DNA from: Erwinia sp. ErVv1 | GTDB lineage: Bacteria > Pseudomonadota > Gammaproteobacteria > Enterobacterales > Enterobacteriaceae | Direction of reading: 5' to 3' | Assembly: GCF_900068895.1 (NCBI RefSeq) | Contig: NZ_CDPK01000009.1 | Coordinates: forward strand, 142,387 to 185,045 | Length of the DNA stretch: 42,659 nucleotides | Shown here: one piece after another, positions 27,044-35,559 of the stretch | How positions within the stretch are numbered: the first letter of the stretch is position 1 | Layout of the letters: each line of letters opens with the position of its first letter | Position numbers and translations under genes: made by a program | Notes under the pieces: model-generated | The model's database searches: none | What the model saw: only the letters and a program-made list of their open reading frames with translations | What the model was told of the DNA's origin: nothing

Positions 27044-28588
27044 ATGAAAATATCGACCCGTTTGACAGCAGGTTTTTCCCTGTTAATTTTGCTCTTTATT
27101 CTTTGTCTGGGCCTGGCATTTAATGGTCTGAGTCAGTCCAGAGACAGTATGAACACCGTCGTTAACCTTAAGCTGAAAAAAGTCGTGCTGGTTAACGAAA
27201 TGGGTACCACGCTGCGAAATATGCTGGTCGAAATAAGGAACATGGCGCTCTTTACCGATCCTCAGGCCATTGAGTCGGAGCTTTCCCGCTTCGATCAACA
27301 AAAGCAGGTGTATCTGCAAACGCGTGATGCGCTTGCCGTCATCATCCATGCCGAAGGGGCCCCCGCTGAAGTGAAGCTGCTGGCAGACGTCAGTGATTCA
27401 GAGAAAGCCGCTCTCACCGCCCTTGATACCGCTGCCCATATGGCGCAGCAGCGTCAGCTCCAGGGGTTCGCAGATTATCTCACTCACGGGGTGAGGCCCC
27501 CGCAGCAGGTGCTGGTCGCCAGTCTTAATGCCCTGACAGATATTCAGACCCAACAGGCCGAGGAGACGGCCAGGGCAAACAGCGCAGCCGTAAACCGCCT
27601 TTCACTGCTGTTAGGCATCATGATGGTTGTCTCCGTTATTGCCGCAGCGATCGTCTGTATCCTGACCGTACGTCTGCTGATGCGTCAGCTGGGCGGTGAA
27701 CCGGTTCAGGCTCAACGTCTGGCCGCCGCCATCGCCAGCGGCGATCTGACAACGTCGGTCGCTTTACGCCACAACGACAGCAGCAGTCTGCTGGCCTCCC
27801 TGGCGGGTATGCAGGTAAATCTGCGCGGCCTGGTGTCGCAGATTAAAGAGGCTGCGGTTTCCGTTGCGCTCGCCTCAGACGAAATAGCCCGGGGTAATAC
27901 CGAACTCTCATCCCGAACCGAACAGCAGGCGGCAGCGCTGCAGGAAACGGCTGCAAGCATGGAGCAGCTAACCGCAACGGTGAAAAGCAATAGCGTCGGC
28001 GCACAGCAGACGGCAAACTCCGCCAGGGAAGCGGCGTCACTGGCCCGCAACGGCGACGCCGAGGTTCAGCGAATGACGGTGACCATGAGCGATATTTCCC
28101 TCAGTGCGGGTAAGGTGCGTGATATTACCAGCGTGATTGAAGGCATCGCCTTTCAGACTAATATCCTGGCGCTGAACGCCGCGGTCGAAGCGGCCCGAGC
28201 CGGAGAACAGGGCAGAGGTTTTGCGGTGGTCGCCGGCGAGGTCAGGACGCTGGCGCAGCGCAGTGCGGTGGCAGCAAAAGAGATAAAAGCGCTGATCGAG
28301 CAGGCCGTGACGCAGGTGGAAGGCGGCGTGGCCGTTGCACAGGGAACGGGGCAAAGCATCATCAAAATCGTTAATATGGTCGGCAGCCTCGCCGACGCGA
28401 TGGAGGAGATATCACTGGCGTCATCAGAGCAGATGCAGGGAATTTCGCAGGTCAGCATCGCGGTGAGTCAGATGGATGGCGTCACGCAGAATAATGCGGC
28501 ACTGGTTGAGGAATCCTCCTCGGCTTCACACTCCCTTTCCGGGCAGGCTCATGCGCTGCGGAGCATGGTGGACACCTTCCGGGTCTGA
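27044..28588 (+). CDS. Methyl-accepting chemotaxis protein
   Basis: This 514-residue transmembrane chemoreceptor has a first membrane span at residues about 8-29, a periplasmic four-helix-bundle sensor of the 4HB_MCP type (about 30-185), a second span near 188-212 ([22 protein letters not shown]), a HAMP domain ([24 protein letters not shown]) and a cytoplasmic signalling rod. The kinase-control hairpin tip is intact ([44 protein letters not shown]). Methylation helices with [17 protein letters not shown] flank it. The protein stops at MVDTFRV without a C-terminal NWETF-type CheR/CheB tether. The ligand is unknown. The gene stands alone, followed by a terminator. Confidence 0.93.
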   Translation: MKISTRLTAGFSLLILLFILCLGLAFNGLSQSRDSMNTVVNLKLKKVVLVNEMGTTLRNMLVEIRNMALFTDPQAIESELSRFDQQKQVYLQTRDALAVIIHAEGAPAEVKLLADVSDSEKAALTALDTAAHMAQQRQLQGFADYLTHGVRPPQQVLVASLNALTDIQTQQAEETARANSAAVNRLSLLLGIMMVVSVIAAAIVCILTVRLLMRQLGGEPVQAQRLAAAIASGDLTTSVALRHNDSSSLLASLAGMQVNLRGLVSQIKEAAVSVALASDEIARGNTELSSRTEQQAAALQETAASMEQLTATVKSNSVGAQQTANSAREAASLARNGDAEVQRMTVTMSDISLSAGKVRDITSVIEGIAFQTNILALNAAVEAARAGEQGRGFAVVAGEVRTLAQRSAVAAKEIKALIEQAVTQVEGGVAVAQGTGQSIIKIVNMVGSLADAMEEISLASSEQMQGISQVSIAVSQMDGVTQNNAALVEESSSASHSLSGQAHALRSMVDTFRV

Positions 28589-28621
28589 ATCCCGCCGGGC
28601 TAACACCGCAGGCTAAAACAC

Positions 28622-28646
28622 GGCGTCGGCTATCTCTGCCGACGCC
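28622..28646. terminator. Bidirectional terminator hairpin
   Basis: GGCGTCGGC (28622-28630) pairs with GCCGACGCC (28638-28646), a perfect nine-base stem with a seven-base loop. It is followed by TCTTTC on the plus strand and by GTGTTTTAG on the minus strand. It separates the convergent chemoreceptor and aminotransferase genes. Confidence 0.75.
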
Positions 28647-28650
28647 TCTT

Positions 28651-29862
28651 TCAGGCCGTTAAGCGACGGCAGGCGGCCTCAAGCCGCTGGCAGGCTTCCT
28701 CCAGCAGTTCGTCTTTTACCGCATAGGCGATGCGCAGATAGCCCGGCATGCCGAAGGCCGATCCGTGCAGTACCGCAACACCCGCCTCTGCCAGCAGCCA
28801 GCGGGCCACGTCGCTATCGTCAGCCAGGGATTCGCCCGTCGGGGTGATGCGCCCAATCAGCCCTTTACAGTTGGCAAACAGATAGAATGCTCCTTCGGGC
28901 GGGGTGGCGCTTAGCCCGTCCGTTGCCGCCACCCATGCCATCACGCGCTGGCGACGGCGGGCCAGCTTCTCCAGCCATTGGGTAAAAAAGGCGGCGGGCT
29001 GTTGCAGGGCGGCCACGGCCGCCGCCTGCGAAATACTGCTGGGGTTGGAGGTACTCTGCGATTGCAGAATTTGCATCGCTGCGATCAGCCAGGCGGGTCC
29101 GGCGGCATAGCCCAGCCGCCAGCCGGTCATCGCATGACTTTTCGAGACGCCGTTAATCGTTAGCGTTCTCTCTGCCAGCTGCGGCGCCGCCTGAGCAAAG
29201 GTAGCAAACGGCGCGCCGTTATAGCGCAGCGGCTCGTAGATATCATCGGCCATAATCAGTACCTGCGGATGGTCGGCCAGCACACCGGCCAGCGCGCGCA
29301 GCTCCTGAAGGCTGTAGATCGCCCCGGTAGGGTTGCCGGGGGAGTTCAGAATCACCCAGCGCGTCTGCGGGGTAATGGCCTGCGCCAGGGTGTCCGGTCG
29401 CAGTTTCCAGCCGTGCTGCTCCTCGCAGGGCACGATTACCGGCTCGCCCTCGGCCAGCGCCACCATATCCGGATAAGAGACCCAGTAGGGCGCGGGAATA
29501 ATCACCTGCTGACCCGGGTCAACCGTCGCCAGCAGCGCATTGAAGATCAGCTGTTTAGCCCCGCTGCCCGCGATGATCTCATGCTGTTGGAACGTCAGGC
29601 CGTTATCCCGGGCAAACTTATGCGCGATGGCCCGTTTCAGCTCGGCGGTGCCCGCCACGGCGGTGTATTTGGTCTGCTGCCCCACAATGGCCGCTATCCC
29701 GGCATAGCTGATGACATCGGGAGTGGCAAAGTCCAGCTCCCCCTCTCCCAGGTTGATGATCCGTTTCCCTGCGGCCTCCAGTTCACGAACGCGATCGGAA
29801 ATCGCAGCGGTCGGCGAAGGTCTTACCCGCTGCATACGGCGGGCGGTAGTGGTGTTATTCAT
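28651..29862 (-). CDS. Class I pyridoxal-phosphate aminotransferase
   Basis: This 403-residue fold-type I aminotransferase resembles AspC/Ib-gamma enzymes. PLP-site features are NSPGNPTG (173-180), the Asp/Tyr pair in MADDIYE (206-209 region), the Schiff-base Lys241 in GVSKSHAMTGWRLG and, near it, Arg249. The start at 29862 (MNNTTTARRMQ) has AGAGGA seven bases upstream; an in-frame extension upstream overlaps the promoter. The substrate is unknown; such enzymes move an amino group to 2-oxoglutarate. The gene is divergent from the CTP-synthase-like amidotransferase and shares with the importer operon a 19-bp promoter box, so it probably serves the same catabolic pathway. Confidence 0.88.
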   Translation of the reverse strand: MNNTTTARRMQRVRPSPTAAISDRVRELEAAGKRIINLGEGELDFATPDVISYAGIAAIVGQQTKYTAVAGTAELKRAIAHKFARDNGLTFQQHEIIAGSGAKQLIFNALLATVDPGQQVIIPAPYWVSYPDMVALAEGEPVIVPCEEQHGWKLRPDTLAQAITPQTRWVILNSPGNPTGAIYSLQELRALAGVLADHPQVLIMADDIYEPLRYNGAPFATFAQAAPQLAERTLTINGVSKSHAMTGWRLGYAAGPAWLIAAMQILQSQSTSNPSSISQAAAVAALQQPAAFFTQWLEKLARRRQRVMAWVAATDGLSATPPEGAFYLFANCKGLIGRITPTGESLADDSDVARWLLAEAGVAVLHGSAFGMPGYLRIAYAVKDELLEEACQRLEAACRRLTA

Positions 29863-29881
29863 AAATCCTCTTTGTATATGT

Positions 29882-29900
29882 TGACTCAGTGAATACAATC
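29882..29900. promoter_or_regulatory. 19-bp shared box, copy 1 (aminotransferase/amidotransferase spacer)
   Basis: TGACTCAGTGAATACAATC matches 16 of 19 bases of the box at 37910-37928, in the same orientation. It lies in the 75-bp spacer between two divergent genes, 20 bases from the aminotransferase start and 38 bases from the amidotransferase start. CAATCGATTG, a perfect 10-bp palindrome (29896-29905), overlaps its right end. It is a candidate operator for the GntR-type regulator at 38066. Confidence 0.6.
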
Positions 29901-29937
29901 GATTGCGTACCTCATCCCAGACAGCCAGGAGCTTGCC

Positions 29938-31077
29938 GTGTCACTGACTTTTATCCTCGACGATGCCAGACTGCCCGCCCACTATGGTGCCTGTGCGGTA
30001 ACCTGGGCCAGGCAGCAGCGCCTGCCCCTGTGGAGCCTGCGGCCGACCTTTAGCGGCGACTACCCCGACAGCCATCAGCACGTGGTCGCGGCCAGTTACT
30101 GCGTCACCAGCGGGCTTTATACCTGCGACCCGCAGCTGCGGGAGGTGAGCGATATCGCGCAGCTTCCTGCGCATGATGCCGTCGTGGTGCTTGCCGCAGG
30201 TGATGCTGAGCGCGTGGCGCACCTGCCGGGAAACCGGCTTTACGCTCAGCACGCAGGCGGGCTGTTACAGCTCTGCGACGCCGCAGGCTGCGTGCTGTTG
30301 CGACAACCTGCGCCTGGCGGCCGCTCACGCACCCAGCCGGTCGGTGAAACCCTGGTACTGGGGCTGGTGGGACGGGAAGCGGATCACCGTGAGGTTTATC
30401 CTGCCACCCTGGCGGCACTTGACGATGCCGCCCACCCGCTCGGCATTCAGCTCCGCCTGCGTTTTTTACCGCCTGCCGACCTGTCCGCCCCTCTGGATGA
30501 GCTGAGCGAACTGGACGCGGTAGTACTGCCCGGCGGTGCCTCCATGGCGGCCGTCAGCGGGCAGATCCGCGTGGCCCACGCCACCCTGCAGAGTCATCTA
30601 CCCACCCTGGGCCTGTGCCTCGGTATGCAGAGCATGGCCACGGCGGCGGTACGCCTTCAGCCCGGATGCGACGGGGCAATCCTGGCGGAGGTGGCGCCGG
30701 ATGCCGCTCTGCACAGTTTTATCCGCTTCGGGAATGGCGCTCACCGCTGCGGGCTGCTGCCTTTTACCCCTGCTGAGCCGCTGCCCGCCCCGCTTCCCGC
30801 CCAGATGCATTACAACCATCGCTACCGGTTTAACCCCGCCCTTCGCGCCCAGCTGGCCGCCAGCGGTATTGTCGTTACGGCCGAAACCGCCGGGACCGTT
30901 GAGGCTATCTCCCTGCCCGACCACCCTTTCTGGCACGGCGTTCAAGGGCATCCGGAACTGCTGTCGCGCCCGGAGGCGCCACACGGCCTGTTTACCCGGC
31001 TGCTTGAGGCGGCCCTTAGCCAGCGTGGGGTGCGCCGCGCGGGTCAGAAACATCCCCGATCGCTAAGCGATACCTGA
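29938..31077 (+). CDS. CTP-synthase-like class I glutamine amidotransferase, no synthetase domain
   Basis: This 379-residue protein starts at a GTG with AGGAG eight bases upstream. Residues about 135-368 follow the amidotransferase half of CTP synthase: LVLGLVGREADHREVYPATLAAL, VVLPGGAS (oxyanion strand), nucleophile Cys in LGLCLGMQS, MHYNHRYRFN, VEAISLPDHPFWHGVQGHPEL (His-Glu pair). The CTP-synthase amidoligase domain with its P-loop is missing. The first roughly 130 residues are unlike it, and I cannot assign them. The catalytic triad looks complete, so it is likely an amidase or gamma-glutamyl hydrolase, as PuuD is in putrescine breakdown, or a partner of an unknown synthetase. It is convergent with the catabolic operon and shares its promoter box. 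Confidence 0.75.
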   Translation: MSLTFILDDARLPAHYGACAVTWARQQRLPLWSLRPTFSGDYPDSHQHVVAASYCVTSGLYTCDPQLREVSDIAQLPAHDAVVVLAAGDAERVAHLPGNRLYAQHAGGLLQLCDAAGCVLLRQPAPGGRSRTQPVGETLVLGLVGREADHREVYPATLAALDDAAHPLGIQLRLRFLPPADLSAPLDELSELDAVVLPGGASMAAVSGQIRVAHATLQSHLPTLGLCLGMQSMATAAVRLQPGCDGAILAEVAPDAALHSFIRFGNGAHRCGLLPFTPAEPLPAPLPAQMHYNHRYRFNPALRAQLAASGIVVTAETAGTVEAISLPDHPFWHGVQGHPELLSRPEAPHGLFTRLLEAALSQRGVRRAGQKHPRSLSDT

Positions 31078-31107
31078 CCCTCGCAGGCCCCGTTCAGTCT
31101 GCGAGGG
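31078..31107. terminator. Terminator-like hairpin between convergent genes
   Basis: CCCTCGCAG (31078-31086) pairs with CTGCGAGGG (31099-31107). It begins directly after the amidotransferase stop. A second dyad CCGCT-C-AGCGG follows at 31108-31118. There is no long uridine run on either side, so efficiency is uncertain. Confidence 0.5.
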
Positions 31108-31130
31108 CCGCTCAGCGGATCGGGTCATCT

Positions 31131-32054
31131 TTACTCAGCCAGCGTGACGCCGCTGCGCGGATCGCTGGCGAGCGTCGTCATCACGCGGGTTAGCGCCGCC
31201 AGCGCCTCCGGCGAGATGGGTCTTAACGGGGCGCGCACCGTGCCGCCGTTAAAGCCGCGCAGCGCCATTGCCGCCTTAACCAGCTGCGGCTGACCGTGCT
31301 GGCGCGCCAGCGCGCGGTAGTCGTACCACAGCTGATGCAGACTGCGGGCGGTCTCCGCATCCCCCTGCTCCACCGCGCGAAAGGTTGCCAGAATAATCTC
31401 CGGTAACGCGCCGCTGTTGGTGGTACTGATGCCGTCAAAACCACACATCATCGGGCCAAGGAAGGCCAGATCGGAGGCGCAGAACAGCCGCAGCCGACCG
31501 CCCAGGCGGTTAGCAATCTGGTCGATAGCCGTCGGGTTGAGATCGCCCTGTTTAATCCCGATCACGCCCGGGATCTCTGCCAGCTGCACCAGCTGATCGG
31601 GTGAAAGGGTGATACCAATGCCGGGCGCGTTGTAAATCAAAATGCCGGTTTTTGACAGCGGTGCCATTTCACAAAAAAAGGCGTGGATCTGCGCCTGGGT
31701 GATTTCACTGACAAACGGCGGCGTGACCATCGGCAGGCCGCCAAGATCGCCCGCCAGCGCGGTAAGCTCCCGCACTTCGCGCGGATCGGCGCTGGCGCTG
31801 CACAGCATTACCGGAATGCGATCGCCCACGCAGGCCATCACTTCGCTAAACAGCGACCGCCGCTCGGCCAGTGACATCACCGGGAATTCACCGTAGGTGC
31901 CGCCAATCAGAATGCCGTCGTAGCCCAGACCGATCACCCGCTCAATATTTTCACGCAGCGCCACAAAGTCGATGGCGCCCTGTGTATCAAAAGGCGTGAC
32001 GGTAATGTTGAAGATGCCGCGCAGGCGCTCATGGCATTCAGTCATATCTTTCAT
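31131..32054 (-). CDS. DapA-family class I aldolase/lyase
   Basis: This 307-residue (beta/alpha)8 protein belongs to the DHDPS/NAL superfamily, whose members cleave or form C-C bonds through a Schiff base. Seen are FNITVTPF, GGTYGEFPVM (the usual GTTGE loop, here with Tyr54 in place of the second Thr), Tyr141 in ILIYNAPGIG and Schiff-base Lys168 in GVIGIKQGD. It is not the housekeeping DapA, judging by the altered loop and operon context. It is the last of a seven-gene operon, nine bases after the M24 gene; AAGGAA precedes the ATG at 32054. A pyruvate- or glyoxylate-releasing lyase acting late in the pathway is plausible but unproven. Confidence 0.85.
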   Translation of the reverse strand: MKDMTECHERLRGIFNITVTPFDTQGAIDFVALRENIERVIGLGYDGILIGGTYGEFPVMSLAERRSLFSEVMACVGDRIPVMLCSASADPREVRELTALAGDLGGLPMVTPPFVSEITQAQIHAFFCEMAPLSKTGILIYNAPGIGITLSPDQLVQLAEIPGVIGIKQGDLNPTAIDQIANRLGGRLRLFCASDLAFLGPMMCGFDGISTTNSGALPEIILATFRAVEQGDAETARSLHQLWYDYRALARQHGQPQLVKAAMALRGFNGGTVRAPLRPISPEALAALTRVMTTLASDPRSGVTLAE

Positions 32055-32063
32055 TGTTGTTCC

Positions 32064-33233
32064 TTACAGCAAAGTTAATGGACGAGCCAGGGTGCCGAGC
32101 TGGCGATAGCCCGTTTCGGTTACCACGATGGTTTCACTGACGCCGACGGTAAACTCACCGTAAATGCGCAGCGCGGGGGGAATATGGAAGGTCATCCCCG
32201 GCTGGAGTTCGGTAGTAACGCCGGTGTAGAGGCTGAGGATACCGCCCTCGCCCCAGTCAGGCGCGAAGGAGACGCCAATGGCGTAGCCGGTGCGTTTTTT
32301 GAAGTTATCGGTGAAGCCCGCGCGGTCAATGACCTGCTGGCAGGCCAGATGAGGCGCTTCGCAGGTCGCGCCGGGGCGAATGGCATCCAGCGCCGCCTGG
32401 AGTGCCTCCTGGCACACCTTTTCCATTTCCAGCGCGATGGCCGGGGGGCGTCCCAGCCAGGCGGAACGCATCAGCGCGGCGTGATAGCGATCGTGAGCCG
32501 CCGCCATCTCCAGAAAGACCGGTTCATTATCCTGTAGCACCCGACGTCGCCAGGTGCCGTGCGGTACGCCGGTGCGCGGGCCGGAGGAGACCAGCGGCTC
32601 CATGCCGACATACTCGGAGCCGGCGGCAATCGCCGCCCCCATCATCGCGGAGACTAATGCATTTTCGTCAGCGCCCGCGCGGATGGCGGCAATGCCCGCG
32701 TTCATCCCGGCGTCAACGTAGCGCGCGGCGGCGGTGATTTTTTCCAGCTCCGCCCGGGACTTCACCGCCCGCAGCGGCTCAATTACGCCTGCGGCATCGG
32801 CGATATCGCCTAATCGCTGCTGTAGCGCCTCATAGATGGCGACCGGCAGGAACCAGCCGCGCTTATCCAGGCCGATGCGTTTTGACAGCCAGTTATGCTG
32901 TTGCAGCATACCGAACAGAAAATCGACCGGGTTATCGCCATCCTGATACACCGCCGCGTCGGCGATAAAGGTGTTGGCGATAAAGTTGCAGAACTCCAGC
33001 TGGCGAATAACGAAAACCGGCTCCCCTTCCAGCGGCAGCAGCAGCGCCTGGAAGGTGTAGTAGCCTGGCGTCTGCTGGCCGGTGAGCCAGAAGATATTTT
33101 CCGGGCCGGTCACAATCATCACGTCGATGCCTGCCGCCTGCTGACGTTCGCGGGTGCGGCGGATACGCCGGGCATATTCCTCGGCGTTAAATGCCGATTC
33201 GCTGCCCTGAATCACATTATCGGGTAGTTGCAT
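32064..33233 (-). CDS. Creatinase/ectoine-hydrolase-like M24 protein without metal site
   Basis: This 389-residue protein has the creatinase N-terminal domain (about 1-160, TGPENIFWLTGQQTPGYYTF) and a pita-bread M24 domain. His225 (GVPHGTW) and Glu367 (VGVSET) are kept. The usual metal ligands are altered: the first Asp is Glu242 (FLEMAAAH), the second is Ala253 (YHAALMRS), the GHGIG His is Tyr317 (GYAIG) and the third-strand Glu is missing in FHIPPALR. That fits a metal-free hydrolase such as creatinase or the ectoine hydrolase DoeA/EutD, rather than a prolidase. The ATG at 33233 has AGGAG eight bases upstream; upstream in-frame sequence overlaps the enolase gene. It probably opens a cyclic or amide substrate brought in by the adjacent importer. 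Confidence 0.82.
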   Translation of the reverse strand: MQLPDNVIQGSESAFNAEEYARRIRRTRERQQAAGIDVMIVTGPENIFWLTGQQTPGYYTFQALLLPLEGEPVFVIRQLEFCNFIANTFIADAAVYQDGDNPVDFLFGMLQQHNWLSKRIGLDKRGWFLPVAIYEALQQRLGDIADAAGVIEPLRAVKSRAELEKITAAARYVDAGMNAGIAAIRAGADENALVSAMMGAAIAAGSEYVGMEPLVSSGPRTGVPHGTWRRRVLQDNEPVFLEMAAAHDRYHAALMRSAWLGRPPAIALEMEKVCQEALQAALDAIRPGATCEAPHLACQQVIDRAGFTDNFKKRTGYAIGVSFAPDWGEGGILSLYTGVTTELQPGMTFHIPPALRIYGEFTVGVSETIVVTETGYRQLGTLARPLTLL

Positions 33234-34374
33234 GGTTAAGCTCCTGAAGTAAAGTGGCGCGCGCGGCATCGAAATGCACGCCCAGGCCGGGAGAATCGGG
33301 CACGCTGACGCGACCCTGGTGGTAAATCAGACCGCTGACCGGGTCGTCAGTCAGGCCGTCGGCCCCGTAAAGTTCCGCAAAGTCCGGCTGCACCACGCGG
33401 CAGAGCTGTAGCGCGGCCGCCGTAGCCGCGTGGCCTTCATTCATCTGACCGATCATCAGCTTCACGCCCGCAGCCTGCAAACGTCGCGCAGCGCGCAGCG
33501 TGGGCAGGATGCCGCCCAGCTTCACCAGCTTGAGGTGTGCCCAGATGGCACTGCCGGAGGTGCAAGGTGCCAGGGTGTCATGCTGCGCTGGCTGGCTGTC
33601 GCCCGTCGCCGGGCCCGCCAGCCGGGCGATGGCCGCCTCGCCGTTAAGGCTCTCGTCCAGCATCAGCGGGATGCCGCACGCCGCCAGCTCGGGCAGCCGC
33701 GGATCGTGTTCCGGCGCAAGGGGCTGTTCCACATAGCTGAGATCCAGGCTTGTCAGCTGCGGCAGACGCTCCAGCGCCCCGGCGACCGACCACTGGCCGT
33801 TCACATCAATCGCCAGGGTGATGCCCTCCCCGAAGCGCTGGCGCAGCGCCCGAAGCCGCTGCAGGTCGGTGGCGAAATCCGCCACCCCGGTACGCAGTTT
33901 GAGCTGGGTAAAGCCGCGTGCCACGTAGCCTTCGGCCTGATCCATCATCTGCGTTTCGCTGCCCCAGAACAGCGTCTGGTTGGTTGCTATCGCGCAGGGT
34001 GCGCTGGTCGCGCCAAGCCACTGCGCGAGGCTTTGCTGATGCTGACGGGCCAGCAGATCCAGCAGCGCCATCTCCAGCAGCATCCGCGTGGGTGCCAGTA
34101 GTCCACTCTGCGCGGCGTGAACCGCTGCCAGCTGTGCCTCGGGTGGCTGCTCCCAGTCCCAGCGGGCCAGATGATGCTGGACATTGCCGAGCACCTGCTC
34201 CTCGCTGTAGCCGTGCAGATAGCGGATATTTAGCCTGACTTCGCCAGTCCCTCTGTCGCCGCCGTCGTCCAGCGTCAGCCACAGGGTATCGAGCGCGGCC
34301 ACCGCACCGGAGGCGGCGGTATGCAGGGTGACGCCCGCGTAGTGAAGATCGCCCCGCCACAGACGGGCTCTCAT
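33217..34374 (-). CDS. Enolase-superfamily (MLE subgroup) isomerase/epimerase
   Basis: This 385-residue protein has the enolase-superfamily capping domain (1-125) and barrel. Metal ligands are Asp190 (LAIDVNGQW), Glu216 (YVEQPL) and Asp240 (LMLDES). The sixth-strand lysine pair lies in HLKLVKLGG (282/285). The second-strand motif, usually KxK in muconate-lactonising or dipeptide-epimerase types, reads K159-L-R161. Between Asp240 and Lys282 there is an extra stretch of about 18 residues (AGPATGDSQPAQHD). The start at 34374 overlaps the M20 gene by four bases, and the end overlaps the M24 gene by 17 bases. Reactions in the family begin by removing a proton next to a carboxylate, so epimerisation of an amino-acid derivative is plausible. 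Confidence 0.85.
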   Translation of the reverse strand: MRARLWRGDLHYAGVTLHTAASGAVAALDTLWLTLDDGGDRGTGEVRLNIRYLHGYSEEQVLGNVQHHLARWDWEQPPEAQLAAVHAAQSGLLAPTRMLLEMALLDLLARQHQQSLAQWLGATSAPCAIATNQTLFWGSETQMMDQAEGYVARGFTQLKLRTGVADFATDLQRLRALRQRFGEGITLAIDVNGQWSVAGALERLPQLTSLDLSYVEQPLAPEHDPRLPELAACGIPLMLDESLNGEAAIARLAGPATGDSQPAQHDTLAPCTSGSAIWAHLKLVKLGGILPTLRAARRLQAAGVKLMIGQMNEGHAATAAALQLCRVVQPDFAELYGADGLTDDPVSGLIYHQGRVSVPDSPGLGVHFDAARATLLQELNHATTR

Positions 34375-35546
34375 CGGATCACCGCCACGGGCAGCATCGC
34401 CAGCGCAATGTCCAGATAGATCCCGGCGGCGGCGATAAACTCGTCCACGGGCACAAACTCATCCGGCTTGTGCGCCACCGCGAGCGATCCCGGGCCAATC
34501 ACCACGCCCTTTGCACCCAGCGCACGGAAATGCACCAGGTCACAGCCGCCCTGAAAGCCAAACGGGCCAGGCTCGGACTGGCCGTGACGACGACAGGCCG
34601 CCAGGCCCGCCTGCACGATCGCCTCGGCGCTGTCGGTTTCCGTCGCGCCGCCGGTGGTAGGCTGCCAGGCGACGATCTCCGCCTCAACGCCAAACTGCTG
34701 CTTTGCCGTCTCCAGCAGCTGTTGCAGCTCGGCTTTTACCGCTTCCTCCTCCTCGCCGGGCACCATACGGCGATCGAGCAGCAGCTCGCAGCTGTCGGGC
34801 ACCACGTTATCGGCATGGCCGCCGTGGATGCGGGTCACGGTCAGGCTGGCACTCCCGACCAGCGGGTGACAGCGGCAGCGCACCTGCTGATGATGGGCTT
34901 CTTCCACCAGCCCCAGCAGCTGTCCCGCCCGATAGATGGCATTGATCCCCAGCTCCGGGGTGCCCGAGTGCGCGGTCACGCCTTTCACCCGTACGCGGGG
35001 GCGCAGGCTGCCCTTATGGGCAGAAAAGGTGGCGTTGGCGGTCGGCTCGCCAATCACCGCGAAATCAATGGCCGGGGGCGCGTTGCGGACATAGAATTTT
35101 GCCCCTTCGCTGGCCACTTCCTCATCGGCGGTAAAGACCCCCATCAGCGTGCCGGACCAGTCCTGACGACGTTGTGCCAGCATGCGCAGGGCTTCTACCA
35201 TCGCCACCAGCGGGCCTTTGGCATCACAGGCGCCGCGACCATATAGCCGTCCGTCGCGTTCGGTGAGCGTAAAGGGATCGCTGGCCCAGCCTTCTCCGGC
35301 GGGCACCACGTCCAGATGGGTGTTAAAGGCAAAGCACGGGCCGTCGCCGTTGCGCAGCACGGCGGTCACGTTCGTCCGTCCGGGAGCGTATTCGCTGAAT
35401 GAGAGGTCGAAATCCGCCGCCCGTAGCCAGTCAGCAATACACTCTGCCGCCTCGCGCTCCCGGCCCGGCGGGTTCTCGGTATTGATCGCCACCAGCGTGG
35501 CAAGGTCCTGCTTCATACGTGCGTCGTTGGCGCGGTAAATGGACAT
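34371..35546 (-). CDS. M20-family amidohydrolase (ArgE/DapE-like)
   Basis: This 391-residue metallo-hydrolase of the M20 family shows the complete dizinc pattern: His77/Asp79 in FNTHLDVVPAG, Asp108 in GRGACDAKGP, Glu142/Glu143 in TADEEVAS, and Glu167 in IGEPT, with a His near the end (VAHKPDEFV). The dimerisation domain lies near 175-290 (VRVKGVTAHSGTPELG). ArgE-type enzymes remove acyl groups from amino acids. The ATG at 35546 has GGAG seven bases upstream and lies 13 bases after the ATPase stop; the longer in-frame opening upstream is inside the ATPase gene. Likely role: removal of an N-acyl or similar group from the imported compound or an intermediate. Confidence 0.9.
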   Translation of the reverse strand: MSIYRANDARMKQDLATLVAINTENPPGREREAAECIADWLRAADFDLSFSEYAPGRTNVTAVLRNGDGPCFAFNTHLDVVPAGEGWASDPFTLTERDGRLYGRGACDAKGPLVAMVEALRMLAQRRQDWSGTLMGVFTADEEVASEGAKFYVRNAPPAIDFAVIGEPTANATFSAHKGSLRPRVRVKGVTAHSGTPELGINAIYRAGQLLGLVEEAHHQQVRCRCHPLVGSASLTVTRIHGGHADNVVPDSCELLLDRRMVPGEEEEAVKAELQQLLETAKQQFGVEAEIVAWQPTTGGATETDSAEAIVQAGLAACRRHGQSEPGPFGFQGGCDLVHFRALGAKGVVIGPGSLAVAHKPDEFVPVDEFIAAAGIYLDIALAMLPVAVIR

Positions 35547-35559
35547 AGAAACTCCGTGA

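Noticed and set aside
34470-35246. A 258-residue open frame antisense to the M20 gene
   Set aside because: It lies wholly opposite a conserved enzyme gene with intact catalytic motifs; its composition is that of a GC-rich shadow frame.
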